NCBI GenBank assembly: GCA_024644125.1
Contig: JAHELQ010000113.1
Coordinates: 1 to 12,159 of the forward strand
Direction of reading: 5' to 3'
Length of the DNA: 12,159 bases
Origin: Candidatus Aminicenantota bacterium
GTDB lineage: Bacteria > Acidobacteriota > Aminicenantia > UBA2199
The notes under the pieces are model-generated. The model was not told the DNA's origin. It searched no databases and worked only from the letters and a program-made list of their open reading frames with translations. The position numbers and the translations under genes were made by a program. How positions within the stretch are numbered: the stretch's first letter is position 1; every line of letters begins with the position of its first letter. This document shows positions 1 to 7,260 of the stretch, piece by piece.

Positions 1-108
1 CCGGTCTCCAGTTTCCGTTCCATTTGCTGGATCTTTTTTGCCGCATCCGGCGCCAATCGACAGCAACAAGCATACAACACATCCAATAACAAATATCCTC
101 GTCTTCAT
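1..108 (-). CDS. Lipoprotein, N-terminal part only (runs off window start)
   Basis: The minus-strand frame is open from an ATG at 108 to the window edge (36 codons). It starts MKTRIFVIG, followed by a hydrophobic stretch and SIGAGC, a fair lipobox with the candidate lipidated cysteine at residue 22, then a polar run (GKKDPANGTETG) typical of the linker after a lipidation site. An AAAGGAG ribosome-binding site at 114-120 lies 5 bases before the ATG at 108 and only 2 bases before an alternative ATG at 111, so 108 is preferred. The -2 and -1 residues (A, G) fit signal peptidase II; the -3 position is G rather than the usual L or V, so lipidation is likely but not certain. Nothing of the mature domain is visible, so no function can be assigned. 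The gene has its own promoter (131-159). Confidence 0.7.
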   Translation of the reverse strand, partial: MKTRIFVIGCVVCLLLSIGAGCGKKDPANGTETGDR

Positions 109-130
109 CATCACTCCTTTTACTGCAAGA

Positions 131-159
131 ATAATACTCCTAAAAAAAACAGTTTTCAA
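131..159 (-). promoter_or_regulatory. Sigma70-type promoter of the lipoprotein gene
   Basis: On the minus strand a -35 TTGAAA (154-159) and a -10 TATTAT (131-136) are separated by exactly 17 bases, including a run of eight T. The expected transcript start is near 124, giving a short leader that contains the AAAGGAG site. Sequence match only. Confidence 0.55.
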
Positions 160-204
160 TCTTTTTTTACTGTTTACAGGTGTTTTGACACTGATTGTAT
201 CATA

Positions 205-230
205 AGATATATCGCCCCCCAAATATATCT
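205..230. repeat. Perfect 8-bp inverted repeat around a C6/G6 loop
   Basis: AGATATAT (205-212) and ATATATCT (223-230) are perfect reverse complements separated by 10 bases containing six consecutive C. The stem is all weak pairs except one, and no T-run follows on either strand, so it is a poor terminator for the HAD gene. It overlaps a plus-strand promoter-like pair (TTGACA at 185-190, 17 bases, TATATC at 208-213), so an operator is another possibility. Confidence 0.4.
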
Positions 231-267
231 ATAGGTAGCTGCGGCGTAGTCCTAACGCAAAATCCGG

Positions 268-939
268 TTATACGAAAATCAATCGCCGTAAATCATCGAT
301 TGCTTCAAGGTAGGCGACGCAGTGTTCCCGCATGAAGCTGCGAATCTGGGGGATATGATGACTCCAACCGGCGGCCGCCACAGGAACCCCTGTTGCCTGG
401 CCCATCAAAACACCCGGCTTTAAATCATCCACGATGAGAGCTTCAGATGGCGAAAGCGAAAATGCCTTCAGGATCTGCTCCACCGGATATGGTCTCGGCT
501 TCCGCTTTTGGGGATCGATGTCCCATCCGAAAATCAAATCCGGCATCAACGGCTCTTTCATACTATTGGAGCGGTAATGCCGCTCGATGATGTCGGCTTC
601 CGAATGGGAGACCACAGTTACGATTCCTCCATCGCCCCGGAATTCCAGGAGTAGTTCCCGGAAACCGTCAAAAAACTCCGGCGTCAACGTTACGTTGTAA
701 TGCCGCCAGATTTTGTACTCCGCTTCCAGTTCCTCTTCGTTCATCCCCAACTCGTCGCGCAAGTAGGTCATGACGCCGGGCGAGAAATTCTTCAGCAGCC
801 AATCGTCCAATGTCATCTCCCGCTCCTGGGGCCTCAGAGCCCGCATCGATTCCAGATGCGCCGGGAAATGAATCGTTCGCGTACTATCTACCGCGGTGTC
901 GTCATGATCCAATATCAAACATTTATATTTTATCGCCAT
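268..939 (-). CDS. HAD-superfamily hydrolase (phosphatase-like)
   Basis: A protein of 223 residues carrying all four HAD motifs. Motif I is LDHDDT, with the nucleophile Asp11 and acid/base Asp13; motif II is the serine of TVVSHS (about 111); motif III is the lysine of KRKPRP (about 147); motif IV is IVDD (171-172), coordinating magnesium. The long insert between motif I and motif II fits an alpha-helical C1-type cap, as in phosphoglycolate phosphatase and related small-molecule phosphatases. The substrate cannot be told. No signal peptide, so cytoplasmic. The frame extends upstream to a TTG at 978, but motif I must sit close to the N-terminus, so ATG 939 (or the adjacent ATG 942) is preferred; neither has a clear Shine-Dalgarno site. 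It lies about 100 bases downstream of recN, same strand, with no visible terminator between, so it may be read from that operon. Confidence 0.88.
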   Translation of the reverse strand: MAIKYKCLILDHDDTAVDSTRTIHFPAHLESMRALRPQEREMTLDDWLLKNFSPGVMTYLRDELGMNEEELEAEYKIWRHYNVTLTPEFFDGFRELLLEFRGDGGIVTVVSHSEADIIERHYRSNSMKEPLMPDLIFGWDIDPQKRKPRPYPVEQILKAFSLSPSEALIVDDLKPGVLMGQATGVPVAAAGWSHHIPQIRSFMREHCVAYLEAIDDLRRLIFV

Positions 940-1045
940 CATCCATTTTACACCAAACGCCCGTCCAGGTAAAAACAAAAATTCAAGGATAGACTATTTA
1001 GGAGATCGGGGGGAAAAATTTGAGATAATGGCCTGATAATTACGT

Positions 1046-2668
1046 TTAGTTCTTGCGTTTGACCAGGAGGTTGCGGGCTGCATTAAGAACATCGTCGTTG
1101 ACAGCACTGCCGGCCATGAGGCGGGCAATTTCGGAGACCCGTTCCTCGTCTTGCAGAACGCGGGTAGACGAAAACGTCTCGTTTTTCTTGAACTCTTTGG
1201 TGATCAAGAAGTGACGGTCGGCGAAGCAGGCGATTTGAGGGAGATGGGAGATACATATCACCTGGTTGGCCTGAGAGATTTTACGTAATTTTTCGCCCAC
1301 GAACTCCGCGGTCTTGCCACCGATGCCGGTATCGATCTCATCAAAAATATAAGTGGCGAACCGCCCTTCGTCGATCAGCGACTTGAGGGTCAGCATCAAC
1401 CGCGACAACTCGCCGCCGGAGGCGGAGTCCTTGATCCGGGCTAAATCCTGTCCAGGATTGGAGGAAAAATAAAATTCCATCCGGTCGGTGCCCCGTTCGG
1501 AGACATTGCCGAGTTCAGGCTCAATCTCTTCGAATTTCACTTCGAACCTGGCTTTATCCATCTCGAGCAACGCCAATTCCTTCTGAATCAAACGGCTTAA
1601 CTCGGCGGCCTTTTTTTTGCGGATACCGCGAAGTTGTCCATTGATCTCCCGGTAGCCCTTGAGCAACCGCTCAACCTCCGCGTTTTTTTCCTCAATAGAA
1701 AATCCAATGTTTTCCAGGAGATCTTTCTCGGCCAAAAGGGCGTCCCGCTTTTGCAACAATCCATCCAGATCCAGACCGTATTTTTGTTTTAGGCGGTTTA
1801 GTTTGAGGAGCTTGCTCTCCACGCGATCGAGTTCTTCCTCATCATATTCCACATCGTTGACAATGGTGGATAGCGACGCGGTCAACTCGGGAATCAAATT
1901 ATAGAACCGCTCCACTTCGTCGGCGTAGGGCACGAGATCGGGATAAATACCCTTGAGATAATGGATGTCTCTGAGGCAGCCGGAAATGGAGTTATAGAGC
2001 GCGTCCTCTTTCTGGTAAAACTCCTCCACCACCCGGTTGCCGCGAGCGATAATTTCTTCGGCGGAGGAAAGAATCGTTACCCTTTGCTCCAGCCTCTCAT
2101 CGTCCCCCGGTTCCAATTCCAGATTCTCTATCTCGTGAATCTGGAATTGAATATAATCCAACTGATCCTTCACCTCTTTGTTTTTCCGCCGCAACTCCGA
2201 TAATTCCCGCGAGGCTGCCGCCAATCGTTGATGGACGGCAGCCAACCGGTCGAGAACATCATCGTTGTGGGAGAACTCGTCCAGATAGAGGCCGTGGTTT
2301 ACGGTATTGAGTAAAAAGACGTGATCCCGCTGCCCATAGATATTGAGCAATTCCTCCGCCAACGCCTTCACCTGGTCGAAAGGAATCAACCGGCCGTTCA
2401 AAAAAGAGAGCGATTTTTTTTTGCTCATTTCCCGGCGTAGGATATATTCCTCATCCCCGCGGGTGAACAGCGCCTCCACCACCAGTTGTTCCTTGCCGTT
2501 GCGAATGGAGGAATCCGCGATTCGTCGATTCATGAAGAGAGAGATGGCGTCGATTAAAATCGATTTGCCCGCACCGGTCTCGCCGGTAAAGACATTTAGC
2601 CCCTCGGAAAATCTAACTTCCGATTGCTCCACAACGGCAAAATTCTCGACCCTGATATATTCTAGCAT
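1046..2668 (-). CDS. recN: DNA repair ATPase RecN
   Basis: 540 residues, close to the usual 550-560 for RecN, an SMC-like ATPase acting in double-strand-break repair by homologous recombination on the nucleoid. Walker A is GETGAGKS (29-36); a long charged, coiled-coil-prone centre spans about 140-370 and includes the family-typical stretch DRVESKLLKLNRLKQKYG (281-298). The ABC signature is SGGELSR (417-423), Walker B with catalytic glutamate is YIFDEIDTGIGG (440-451), and the switch histidine is in ISHLPQIA (His475). No zinc hook, as expected for RecN. The ATG shares its A with the TAA of the upstream protease gene (TAATG), and only a weak GGA precedes it, so translational coupling is likely. 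Ends in TAA. No LexA-type box is evident just upstream, as expected inside an operon. Identification is secure. Confidence 0.97.
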   Translation of the reverse strand: MLEYIRVENFAVVEQSEVRFSEGLNVFTGETGAGKSILIDAISLFMNRRIADSSIRNGKEQLVVEALFTRGDEEYILRREMSKKKSLSFLNGRLIPFDQVKALAEELLNIYGQRDHVFLLNTVNHGLYLDEFSHNDDVLDRLAAVHQRLAAASRELSELRRKNKEVKDQLDYIQFQIHEIENLELEPGDDERLEQRVTILSSAEEIIARGNRVVEEFYQKEDALYNSISGCLRDIHYLKGIYPDLVPYADEVERFYNLIPELTASLSTIVNDVEYDEEELDRVESKLLKLNRLKQKYGLDLDGLLQKRDALLAEKDLLENIGFSIEEKNAEVERLLKGYREINGQLRGIRKKKAAELSRLIQKELALLEMDKARFEVKFEEIEPELGNVSERGTDRMEFYFSSNPGQDLARIKDSASGGELSRLMLTLKSLIDEGRFATYIFDEIDTGIGGKTAEFVGEKLRKISQANQVICISHLPQIACFADRHFLITKEFKKNETFSSTRVLQDEERVSEIARLMAGSAVNDDVLNAARNLLVKRKN

Positions 2669-3990
2669 TAATCCAATACGTAAGGTGAAATCAATGTTTT
2701 TAGATTCAAGCGGCCATAACCCACCTGGGCGTCAAAACCAGGAAATGTGGCATAGTTGACATCATCCGCAGTGACCCGGATCAGATCCATGGCCTGGGTA
2801 TTCGTGACAAAAGGCTTGTACGATAACAACAACGCTACGGCTCCGGCCACGATTGGCGACGAAAAGGATGTCCCGGTGCCATAAGTGTATTCATCCAGAA
2901 CATTCGGTTCATAATAGGAAAAATAAGCTCCAAGCACTTCCACTCCGGGAGCGGCTACATCCACTTCCGGCCCGTAACAACACCAGGAGGGGATTTGATC
3001 GTCGGCATCGGTGGCGGTCACAGCGAGACAATAATCGTCGTAAGCGGCCGGATATATGACCGGAGAGGCGTGATTTCCGGCTGACGCAACCAGAACGCAT
3101 CCTTTTTCGAACGCGTATTTGCAGGCGTCTTCGAGAATGAAGCTGGGACTCCGTCCGCCCAAACTCATGTTAATGACGGCGGCCCCGTTGTCAGCGGCAA
3201 ACCTCATGGCGGCAGCTATCATGACATACGATCCATTCCCCCATTGATCCACGGCCTTGAGAGGCATAATCATCGCGTTGGGAGCCACACCGGCGATTCC
3301 CAATTCGTTTCCAGTTTCAGCCGCGGCGATCGAAGAGACCAGTGTTCCGTGGCCGTGATCATCGCGAGCTTCCACCTTGTCATTGATAAAATCGTAACCG
3401 GAAACGAGTTTGTTCTTTAGATCTTCATGACCGTAGGCAACACCGGTATCGATGACGGCGATCACGGCGGTGCCGCCGCCCATTGTCCAATCCCACGCAT
3501 CCGTTGCCTTTATGTCTGCGCCGGGAGTCCCCTGCCGCATTGGAACCGGACGGTACACCTGGCCGGTGTTCCGCAAGCCCCATTGCCCTTCGAAGTAGGG
3601 ATCGTTTGGAACCGTCTCCTGGATGGTAGCGATGTAATTCAACGAGACAGCCTCAACCGATACATCCTTCTCCAGGACACTCTTCAATTGAAGAAGATCC
3701 TCTCCATCGCGAGCCCGTAGGATATAGTATCCGGTGGTCGGGTGAAATTCCAGATCCCGGACACGGGAACGGTATTTGAAGAACAGATCGCCGGAAAGAT
3801 CGTGTTTGCCGGGGAAGTCATGGCTCATCCGCACATGATGCCGGACCTTGAGTACCAACTCGCCCGGCACATATGGGACCGGAGGCAATTCCCGGTGAAT
3901 CTGGCCGTTGTTGTAAAGCTCCACGTTCCCGGGAAACGGATAACTTAACAAGAACAAAGGGAGTAACCCAATAATTAGTAATCTTTTCAT
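2668..3990 (-). CDS. Secreted S8-family (subtilisin-like) serine protease
   Basis: 440 residues from ATG 3990. A signal peptide (MKRLLIIGLLPLFLLSYPFPG) is followed by a propeptide-like region; VPGELVLKV (41-49) resembles the start of fervidolysin-type prodomains. The catalytic domain begins near 128-140 (PNDPYFEGQWGL). The triad is Asp181 in AVIDTG, His214 in DDHGHGT and Ser375 in YGTGTSFSSP; the oxyanion-hole residue is Asn306 in VASAGN. The protein ends soon after the last catalytic helix (GYGRLNL), so there is no sorting or beta-sandwich tail. Five cysteines occur in the mature part, including a vicinal pair at 337-338. The frame is open upstream to 4107, inside the previous gene; ATG 3990 fits the signal peptide and has GGAG 3 bases before it. 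ATG 3999 is an alternative but has no usable site. It starts 11 bases after the barrel gene's stop and overlaps recN by one base. Likely acts in the periplasm or outside the cell; substrate unknown. Confidence 0.95.
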   Translation of the reverse strand: MKRLLIIGLLPLFLLSYPFPGNVELYNNGQIHRELPPVPYVPGELVLKVRHHVRMSHDFPGKHDLSGDLFFKYRSRVRDLEFHPTTGYYILRARDGEDLLQLKSVLEKDVSVEAVSLNYIATIQETVPNDPYFEGQWGLRNTGQVYRPVPMRQGTPGADIKATDAWDWTMGGGTAVIAVIDTGVAYGHEDLKNKLVSGYDFINDKVEARDDHGHGTLVSSIAAAETGNELGIAGVAPNAMIMPLKAVDQWGNGSYVMIAAAMRFAADNGAAVINMSLGGRSPSFILEDACKYAFEKGCVLVASAGNHASPVIYPAAYDDYCLAVTATDADDQIPSWCCYGPEVDVAAPGVEVLGAYFSYYEPNVLDEYTYGTGTSFSSPIVAGAVALLLSYKPFVTNTQAMDLIRVTADDVNYATFPGFDAQVGYGRLNLKTLISPYVLD

Positions 3991-4001
3991 GATCTCCATC
4001 C

Positions 4002-4775
4002 CTAAAAAATATACAACACCTGGACAGAGGCCGCGGTCTGGGAAATGAAATAGACCTTTGCCTCCACCTGGAGATTGCTCGCAGGCTCGAACCTCGCGCC
4101 GGCACATACTCCCAAAAGCTTTTTTTGTTTGTATTCCAACTGTTGCTCGGCCGAGATGGTTCCGATTTGCTCCTGGACATCCAGTTTGCCGTCGATAAAA
4201 TGTACATTGGGGCCGATAAACGGAGTAATACCCGTCAATCCCTCGTATTGAAGCAAAAGATCGAGACCAGCCTTCATGTAATAATGCTTTTCAATTGCAG
4301 TCCCGGTAATGATAGGCAACTCGATATCCCATTCGGTCTTGAATTGCTTGACGTACAAGAACTGTCCGTTCACCCCTACGGAAAACTTGCCGAAATAGAA
4401 AGGTTCGGCCCTGACGCTGATACCGAACGCCATCGAATTGTTGGAATCGCGCTCGAGGCTCAATGACAACGGGAGCCCGGTAGCAACTACAGGATCCCCG
4501 AACCGGTTCATATCGTAACCCGCAAGAAAGCCGACAGTTACTGCATTGAAAAGATCCACATCCACTTCAAGGAGAATCATGGTTGACTTCAACGAATTCT
4601 CCACACCAACGCCGCCTTCGAATTCAATGTCGGACGAGCCGAAGGATAGATTCAATCCGACGGAAAAATCCGGCACATCTCCATTCTCGATTTCGACGGC
4701 ACGCAATTGACCATTACCGGACAAAACAAGAAAAACCGGTAAAATCACTAAAATAAAATAAAGAAATCTGCGCAT
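4002..4775 (-). CDS. Predicted outer-membrane beta-barrel protein, unknown function
   Basis: 257 residues. The signal peptide MRRFLYFILVILPVFLVLSG ends near residue 24 (QLRA). The mature part consists almost wholly of alternating hydrophobic/polar stretches that read as amphipathic strands (FSVGLNLSFGS, AVTVGFLAGYDM, MAFGISVRAEPF, FSVGVNGQFLYV, YMKAGLDLLLQYEG, LGVCAGARFEP, LQVEAKVYFIS), and it finishes VQVLYIF with a C-terminal Phe, the classical signal for outer-membrane assembly. Length and pattern suit an 8- to 10-strand barrel. No enzyme motif seen. The frame extends to a TTG at 4793, but ATG 4775 is chosen because AAGGAA (4783-4788) lies 7 bases before it. First gene of the proposed barrel-protease-recN operon; promoter at 4808-4836. 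The specific role (porin, surface anchor or other) is unknown. Confidence 0.85.
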   Translation of the reverse strand: MRRFLYFILVILPVFLVLSGNGQLRAVEIENGDVPDFSVGLNLSFGSSDIEFEGGVGVENSLKSTMILLEVDVDLFNAVTVGFLAGYDMNRFGDPVVATGLPLSLSLERDSNNSMAFGISVRAEPFYFGKFSVGVNGQFLYVKQFKTEWDIELPIITGTAIEKHYYMKAGLDLLLQYEGLTGITPFIGPNVHFIDGKLDVQEQIGTISAEQQLEYKQKKLLGVCAGARFEPASNLQVEAKVYFISQTAASVQVLYIF

Positions 4776-4782
4776 TTTGTCG

Positions 4783-4788
4783 TTCCTT
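4783..4788 (-). promoter_or_regulatory. Ribosome-binding site fixing the barrel-protein start
   Basis: AAGGAA on the minus strand, 7 bases before ATG 4775. It decides against the upstream TTG at 4793, which has no such site. Confidence 0.6.
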
Positions 4789-4807
4789 ATCAAATGAATA
4801 CAGTAGG

Positions 4808-4836
4808 AATATACAGAAATCGGAATAAGAAGTCAA
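4808..4836 (-). promoter_or_regulatory. Sigma70-type promoter of the barrel-protease-recN operon
   Basis: A -35 TTGACT (4831-4836) and a -10 TATATT (4808-4813) on the minus strand, 17 bases apart. The expected start is near 4801, about 26 bases before ATG 4775, leaving room for the AAGGAA site. It begins only 5 bases after the stop of the upstream gene, so the operon has its own promoter even if it is also read through from upstream. Confidence 0.6.
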
Positions 4837-4840
4837 TCCA

Positions 4841-5497
4841 CTATCGCTTCAGTTGTTTGCGTGCCAAAATTCTGCATTCAACAGTATGTTCATGACGTCC
4901 GGAGCCTTCTTTTCGTTCCCAGCGCCAACGGGCGGTCCCCTCCGTCAGATTTTGTTTGTAGAGCAGTTTGCCTTTTAACCGGAGGCGGTTGTCTCCTTCA
5001 AGGATATCCTTATTGTAATTGTCTTTGGGATGGATCATCTTGTTCTCCTCGCTACGGGGAAGTAAAAGATAGCGGCACAACTCCCCCCGTTCCATATCCA
5101 GCCATGCGCTTGAGATTTCAAAGTCGAAACTCGCCCAATCCGCCTCCCTCAGAACATAATTCACTTTTATCGCGGGCTTCACAAGATGCCCGACGTTCGT
5201 GACCCGCGAACCGCTTCCGGCAACTCCAATCTCCACCCAATCCATCGAGGCGATGTCGCTTTCTCCGGGATACAACAGGTAATCACCATTGTCCCTCTCC
5301 ATACCCTCGGTTCCTACAATAGTGAAGGAATACTGCCCGGTGGTCTTACCCCCGTCGCTCACGCACACATACTCGCCCCGCACCGAAACTTCGATTCTTA
5401 CTTCCCACCACCAGTTTTGACGCGCATCCTCAGCCTGTCCCCACACAAAAAAAAGATTCCACGCAAGAACAAAAATCCAAATTCTCGCCACTGTCAT
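4841..5497 (-). CDS. Secreted protein of unknown function
   Basis: 218 residues; I do not recognise the family. A signal peptide (MTVARIWIFVLAWNLFFVWGQA) with likely cleavage after GQA is followed by a Trp-rich start (NWWWEVRIEVSVRG) and alternating-hydrophobic segments suggesting an all-beta fold. There are two mature-region cysteines well apart (about 45 and 138) plus one near the C-terminus, and a basic tail (ILARKQLKR). No lipobox, membrane anchor or catalytic motif seen. The start is uncertain: ATG 5497 has GAGGG directly abutting it, while GTG 5491, in frame, has that GAGGG six bases upstream; a promoter-like pair at 5504-5532 would make ATG 5497 nearly leaderless. Same strand as the barrel operon, 65 bases upstream of its first codon. 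Probably periplasmic or extracellular. Confidence 0.75.
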   Translation of the reverse strand: MTVARIWIFVLAWNLFFVWGQAEDARQNWWWEVRIEVSVRGEYVCVSDGGKTTGQYSFTIVGTEGMERDNGDYLLYPGESDIASMDWVEIGVAGSGSRVTNVGHLVKPAIKVNYVLREADWASFDFEISSAWLDMERGELCRYLLLPRSEENKMIHPKDNYNKDILEGDNRLRLKGKLLYKQNLTEGTARWRWERKEGSGRHEHTVECRILARKQLKR

Positions 5498-5503
5498 CCC
5501 TCT

Positions 5504-5532
5504 ATTATCACAATTTTCCCCCCATAAATCAA
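5504..5532 (-). promoter_or_regulatory. Possible promoter of the secreted-protein gene
   Basis: TTGATT (5527-5532), a 17-base spacer containing a G6 run, and GATAAT (5504-5509) on the minus strand. The predicted start falls at about 5497, on the ATG itself, which would give a leaderless transcript or mean the true promoter is elsewhere. Confidence 0.35.
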
Positions 5533-5578
5533 TTATTCATCTTCAACCGGACTAATAAAAAACACTTACACTCTACAT

Positions 5579-5607
5579 TTGAAAAATGGGGGAAATAATG
5601 GTATAGA
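5579..5607 (+). promoter_or_regulatory. Sigma70-type promoter of the glycosyltransferase-methyltransferase-flippase unit
   Basis: TTGAAA (5579-5584), a 17-base spacer and TATAGA (5602-5607) on the plus strand. Transcription would start near 5614, upstream of the AAGGAG (5621-5626) and AGAAGG (5629-5634) sites that precede ATG 5640. Confidence 0.55.
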
Positions 5608-5639
5608 ATAGTTGAACGACAAGGAGACAGAAGGCTGCG

Positions 5640-6629
5640 ATGAAATTGATCATTCAGATTCCCTGTTACAATGAAGCGGAAACTCTGGGCGTCACATTGG
5701 ACGCCTTGCCGAAGCAGGTGGAAGGATTCGATTCTGTCGAGTTATTAATAATCGACGACGGCAGTACCGATAATACTGTCGAGGTGGCGCGCGCGCATGG
5801 CGTGCATCATATCGTTCGCTTCACCAAAAACAGGGGATTGGCCCGTGGCTTTTTGGCGGGCCTCGACGCATGCATCGAAGCTGGAGCCGATGTGATTGTC
5901 AATACCGACGCCGACAATCAATACGATGCCCGCGATATCCCTAACTTGACAGAGCCGGTACGCTCCGGTAAAGCGGACATCGCAGTTGGGGTCAGGACTA
6001 TCGAAGATATCAGACACTTCTCCTGGATCAAGAAAAAACTCCAAAAGCTTGGCAGTAAGGTGATTCGCCGCTTCAGCAAAACAGATATTCTGGACGCCAC
6101 CAGCGGATTCCGGGCCATGAGCCGCGACGCCGCCATGCGGTTGAATGTATTCAACGAATACACCTACACTCTTGAGACAATCCTTCAAGCCGGACAAAAA
6201 AACCTGGCGATTCTATCGGTGCCGATCAGGGTCAACGCGGATCTGCGCCCCTCGCGATTGGTGAAGAGCATCGTCTCTTATGTCAAAAAATCGATGATCA
6301 CCATCATCCGCATCACCGTCGTCTACAAACCCATCAAATTCTTCATGACTATTGGGCTCACCCTTTTCGGCCTGGGATTCCTGGTGGGATTGCGTTTTTT
6401 GTATTTTTATTTTACCGGAGGCGGGAGCGGCCACGTGCAATCGTTGATCCTGGCCTCCATCTTATTGGGGATTGGTTTCCAGACAATCTTAATCGCATTT
6501 ATATCGGATCTCCTGGCAACCAACCGGAAAATCATGGAGGATGTCCAGTATAGACTAAAAAAACTGGAACACACTGCAAGGAAACTGGATGATTATGGGT
6601 GCCATCATGAAAAAAAAACCGGTGATTGA
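5640..6629 (+). CDS. GT2 polyprenyl-phosphate-type glycosyltransferase with two C-terminal membrane segments
   Basis: 329 residues. The N-terminal GT-A fold begins IQIPCYNEAETL (5-16); the nucleotide-binding stretch is LLIIDDGSTDNT (35-46) and the metal-binding DxD is in VNTDADNQY (Asp90/Asp92). ATSGFRAMSRDAAMRLN (153-169) and NEYTYTLETILQA (172-184) match the acceptor-side motifs of dolichol/polyprenyl-phosphate mannose synthase-like (DPM1/GtrB-like) enzymes. Two hydrophobic segments (about 234-257 and 266-290) anchor it in the inner membrane, followed by a basic coiled tail. Family members move a sugar from a nucleotide donor to a polyprenyl phosphate on the cytoplasmic face; the sugar here is unknown. 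The start has AGAAGG 5 bases upstream. Its 3' end overlaps the methyltransferase by 41 bases. Confidence 0.93.
   Translation: MKLIIQIPCYNEAETLGVTLDALPKQVEGFDSVELLIIDDGSTDNTVEVARAHGVHHIVRFTKNRGLARGFLAGLDACIEAGADVIVNTDADNQYDARDIPNLTEPVRSGKADIAVGVRTIEDIRHFSWIKKKLQKLGSKVIRRFSKTDILDATSGFRAMSRDAAMRLNVFNEYTYTLETILQAGQKNLAILSVPIRVNADLRPSRLVKSIVSYVKKSMITIIRITVVYKPIKFFMTIGLTLFGLGFLVGLRFLYFYFTGGGSGHVQSLILASILLGIGFQTILIAFISDLLATNRKIMEDVQYRLKKLEHTARKLDDYGCHHEKKTGD
6578..6582 (+). promoter_or_regulatory. Ribosome-binding site fixing the methyltransferase start
   Basis: AAGGA lies inside the end of the glycosyltransferase gene, 6 bases before ATG 6589. The later ATG 6607 has no comparable site, so the longer, overlapping start is chosen. 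Confidence 0.55.
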
Positions 6630-7254
6630 AGAGAATGGGATTATTGCCGGCAATGTGACAGATAAATACACTTCCAAAAACCCATTGGTCAAACGCGCGA
6701 TGCAAGGCTTCCAGGACTCGTTGTTCGAGTTGTTGGCTTTTTCCCGAGTCGGCACTATCCACGAAGTCGGCTGCGGCGAGGGAAATCTCAGCATTCGTCT
6801 GGCACAAGCGGGTTATCACGTGAAGGCCAGTGATTTTTCCGGGGAAATTATAGAAGCCGCCCGGAAAAACGCGACCGCCAACCAGGTAAATATCTTTTTC
6901 AAAACGTCCAGTATTTATGACCTATCGCCCGTCAGAGACTCGGCTCCAATGGTCATGTGCTGCGAAGTACTGGAACATTTGCAACACCCGGACCGGGCGC
7001 TAAAAATTCTGAGAAGACTCGCCTCTCCATATCTAATCCTCAGCGTTCCCCGCGAGCCTATCTGGCGCATCCTGAACATGCTGAGCGGCCGCCACCTCAA
7101 ACATTGGGGCAATACCCCCGGCCATATCCAACATTGGTCGAAACATGCATTTGTCGAGTTGGTATCGCAATATATGGAAGTCATAAAAGTCGTGACACCG
7201 CTCCCCTGGACCATGGTTCTCGGCAGGGCACGCAAACGAAGGGAGAGACGATAG
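6589..7254 (+). CDS. Class I SAM-dependent methyltransferase (UbiG/Methyltransf_11-like)
   Basis: 221 residues. SAM-binding motif I is IHEVGCGEGNLS (57-68); the acidic residue after strand 2 is Asp82 in VKASDFSGE; the motif after strand 4 is VMCCEVLEHLQHP (122-134), the EVLEH signature of UbiG-like enzymes; LILSVPREP (149-157) is the strand-5 region. A histidine-rich stretch WGNTPGHIQHWSK (173-185) follows. No membrane segment or signal peptide, so cytoplasmic. Its position, overlapping a polyprenyl-sugar synthase and followed 6 bases later by a flippase-like gene, suggests it methylates a sugar, lipid carrier or nucleotide-sugar intermediate of the same pathway, but the substrate cannot be read from the sequence. 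Confidence 0.92.
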   Translation: MIMGAIMKKKPVIEENGIIAGNVTDKYTSKNPLVKRAMQGFQDSLFELLAFSRVGTIHEVGCGEGNLSIRLAQAGYHVKASDFSGEIIEAARKNATANQVNIFFKTSSIYDLSPVRDSAPMVMCCEVLEHLQHPDRALKILRRLASPYLILSVPREPIWRILNMLSGRHLKHWGNTPGHIQHWSKHAFVELVSQYMEVIKVVTPLPWTMVLGRARKRRERR

Positions 7255-7260
7255 GCAACG

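Noticed and set aside
1026..1042. GATAAT direct repeat between recN and the HAD gene
   Set aside because: Only six bases repeated in AT-rich sequence with no promoter spacing or hairpin; likely chance.
2343..2759. 138-codon plus-strand open frame opposite recN and the protease end
   Set aside because: Antisense to conserved recN Walker A coding sequence; low-complexity Ser-rich translation; no ribosome-binding site support.
3991..4107. Extended N-terminus of the subtilase to 4107
   Set aside because: That part overlaps the barrel gene's conserved C-terminus, and the signal peptide begins at ATG 3990 with its own GGAG.
5745..6197. 150-codon minus-strand open frame opposite the GT2 gene
   Set aside because: It mirrors the conserved glycosyltransferase motifs in reverse; shadow only.
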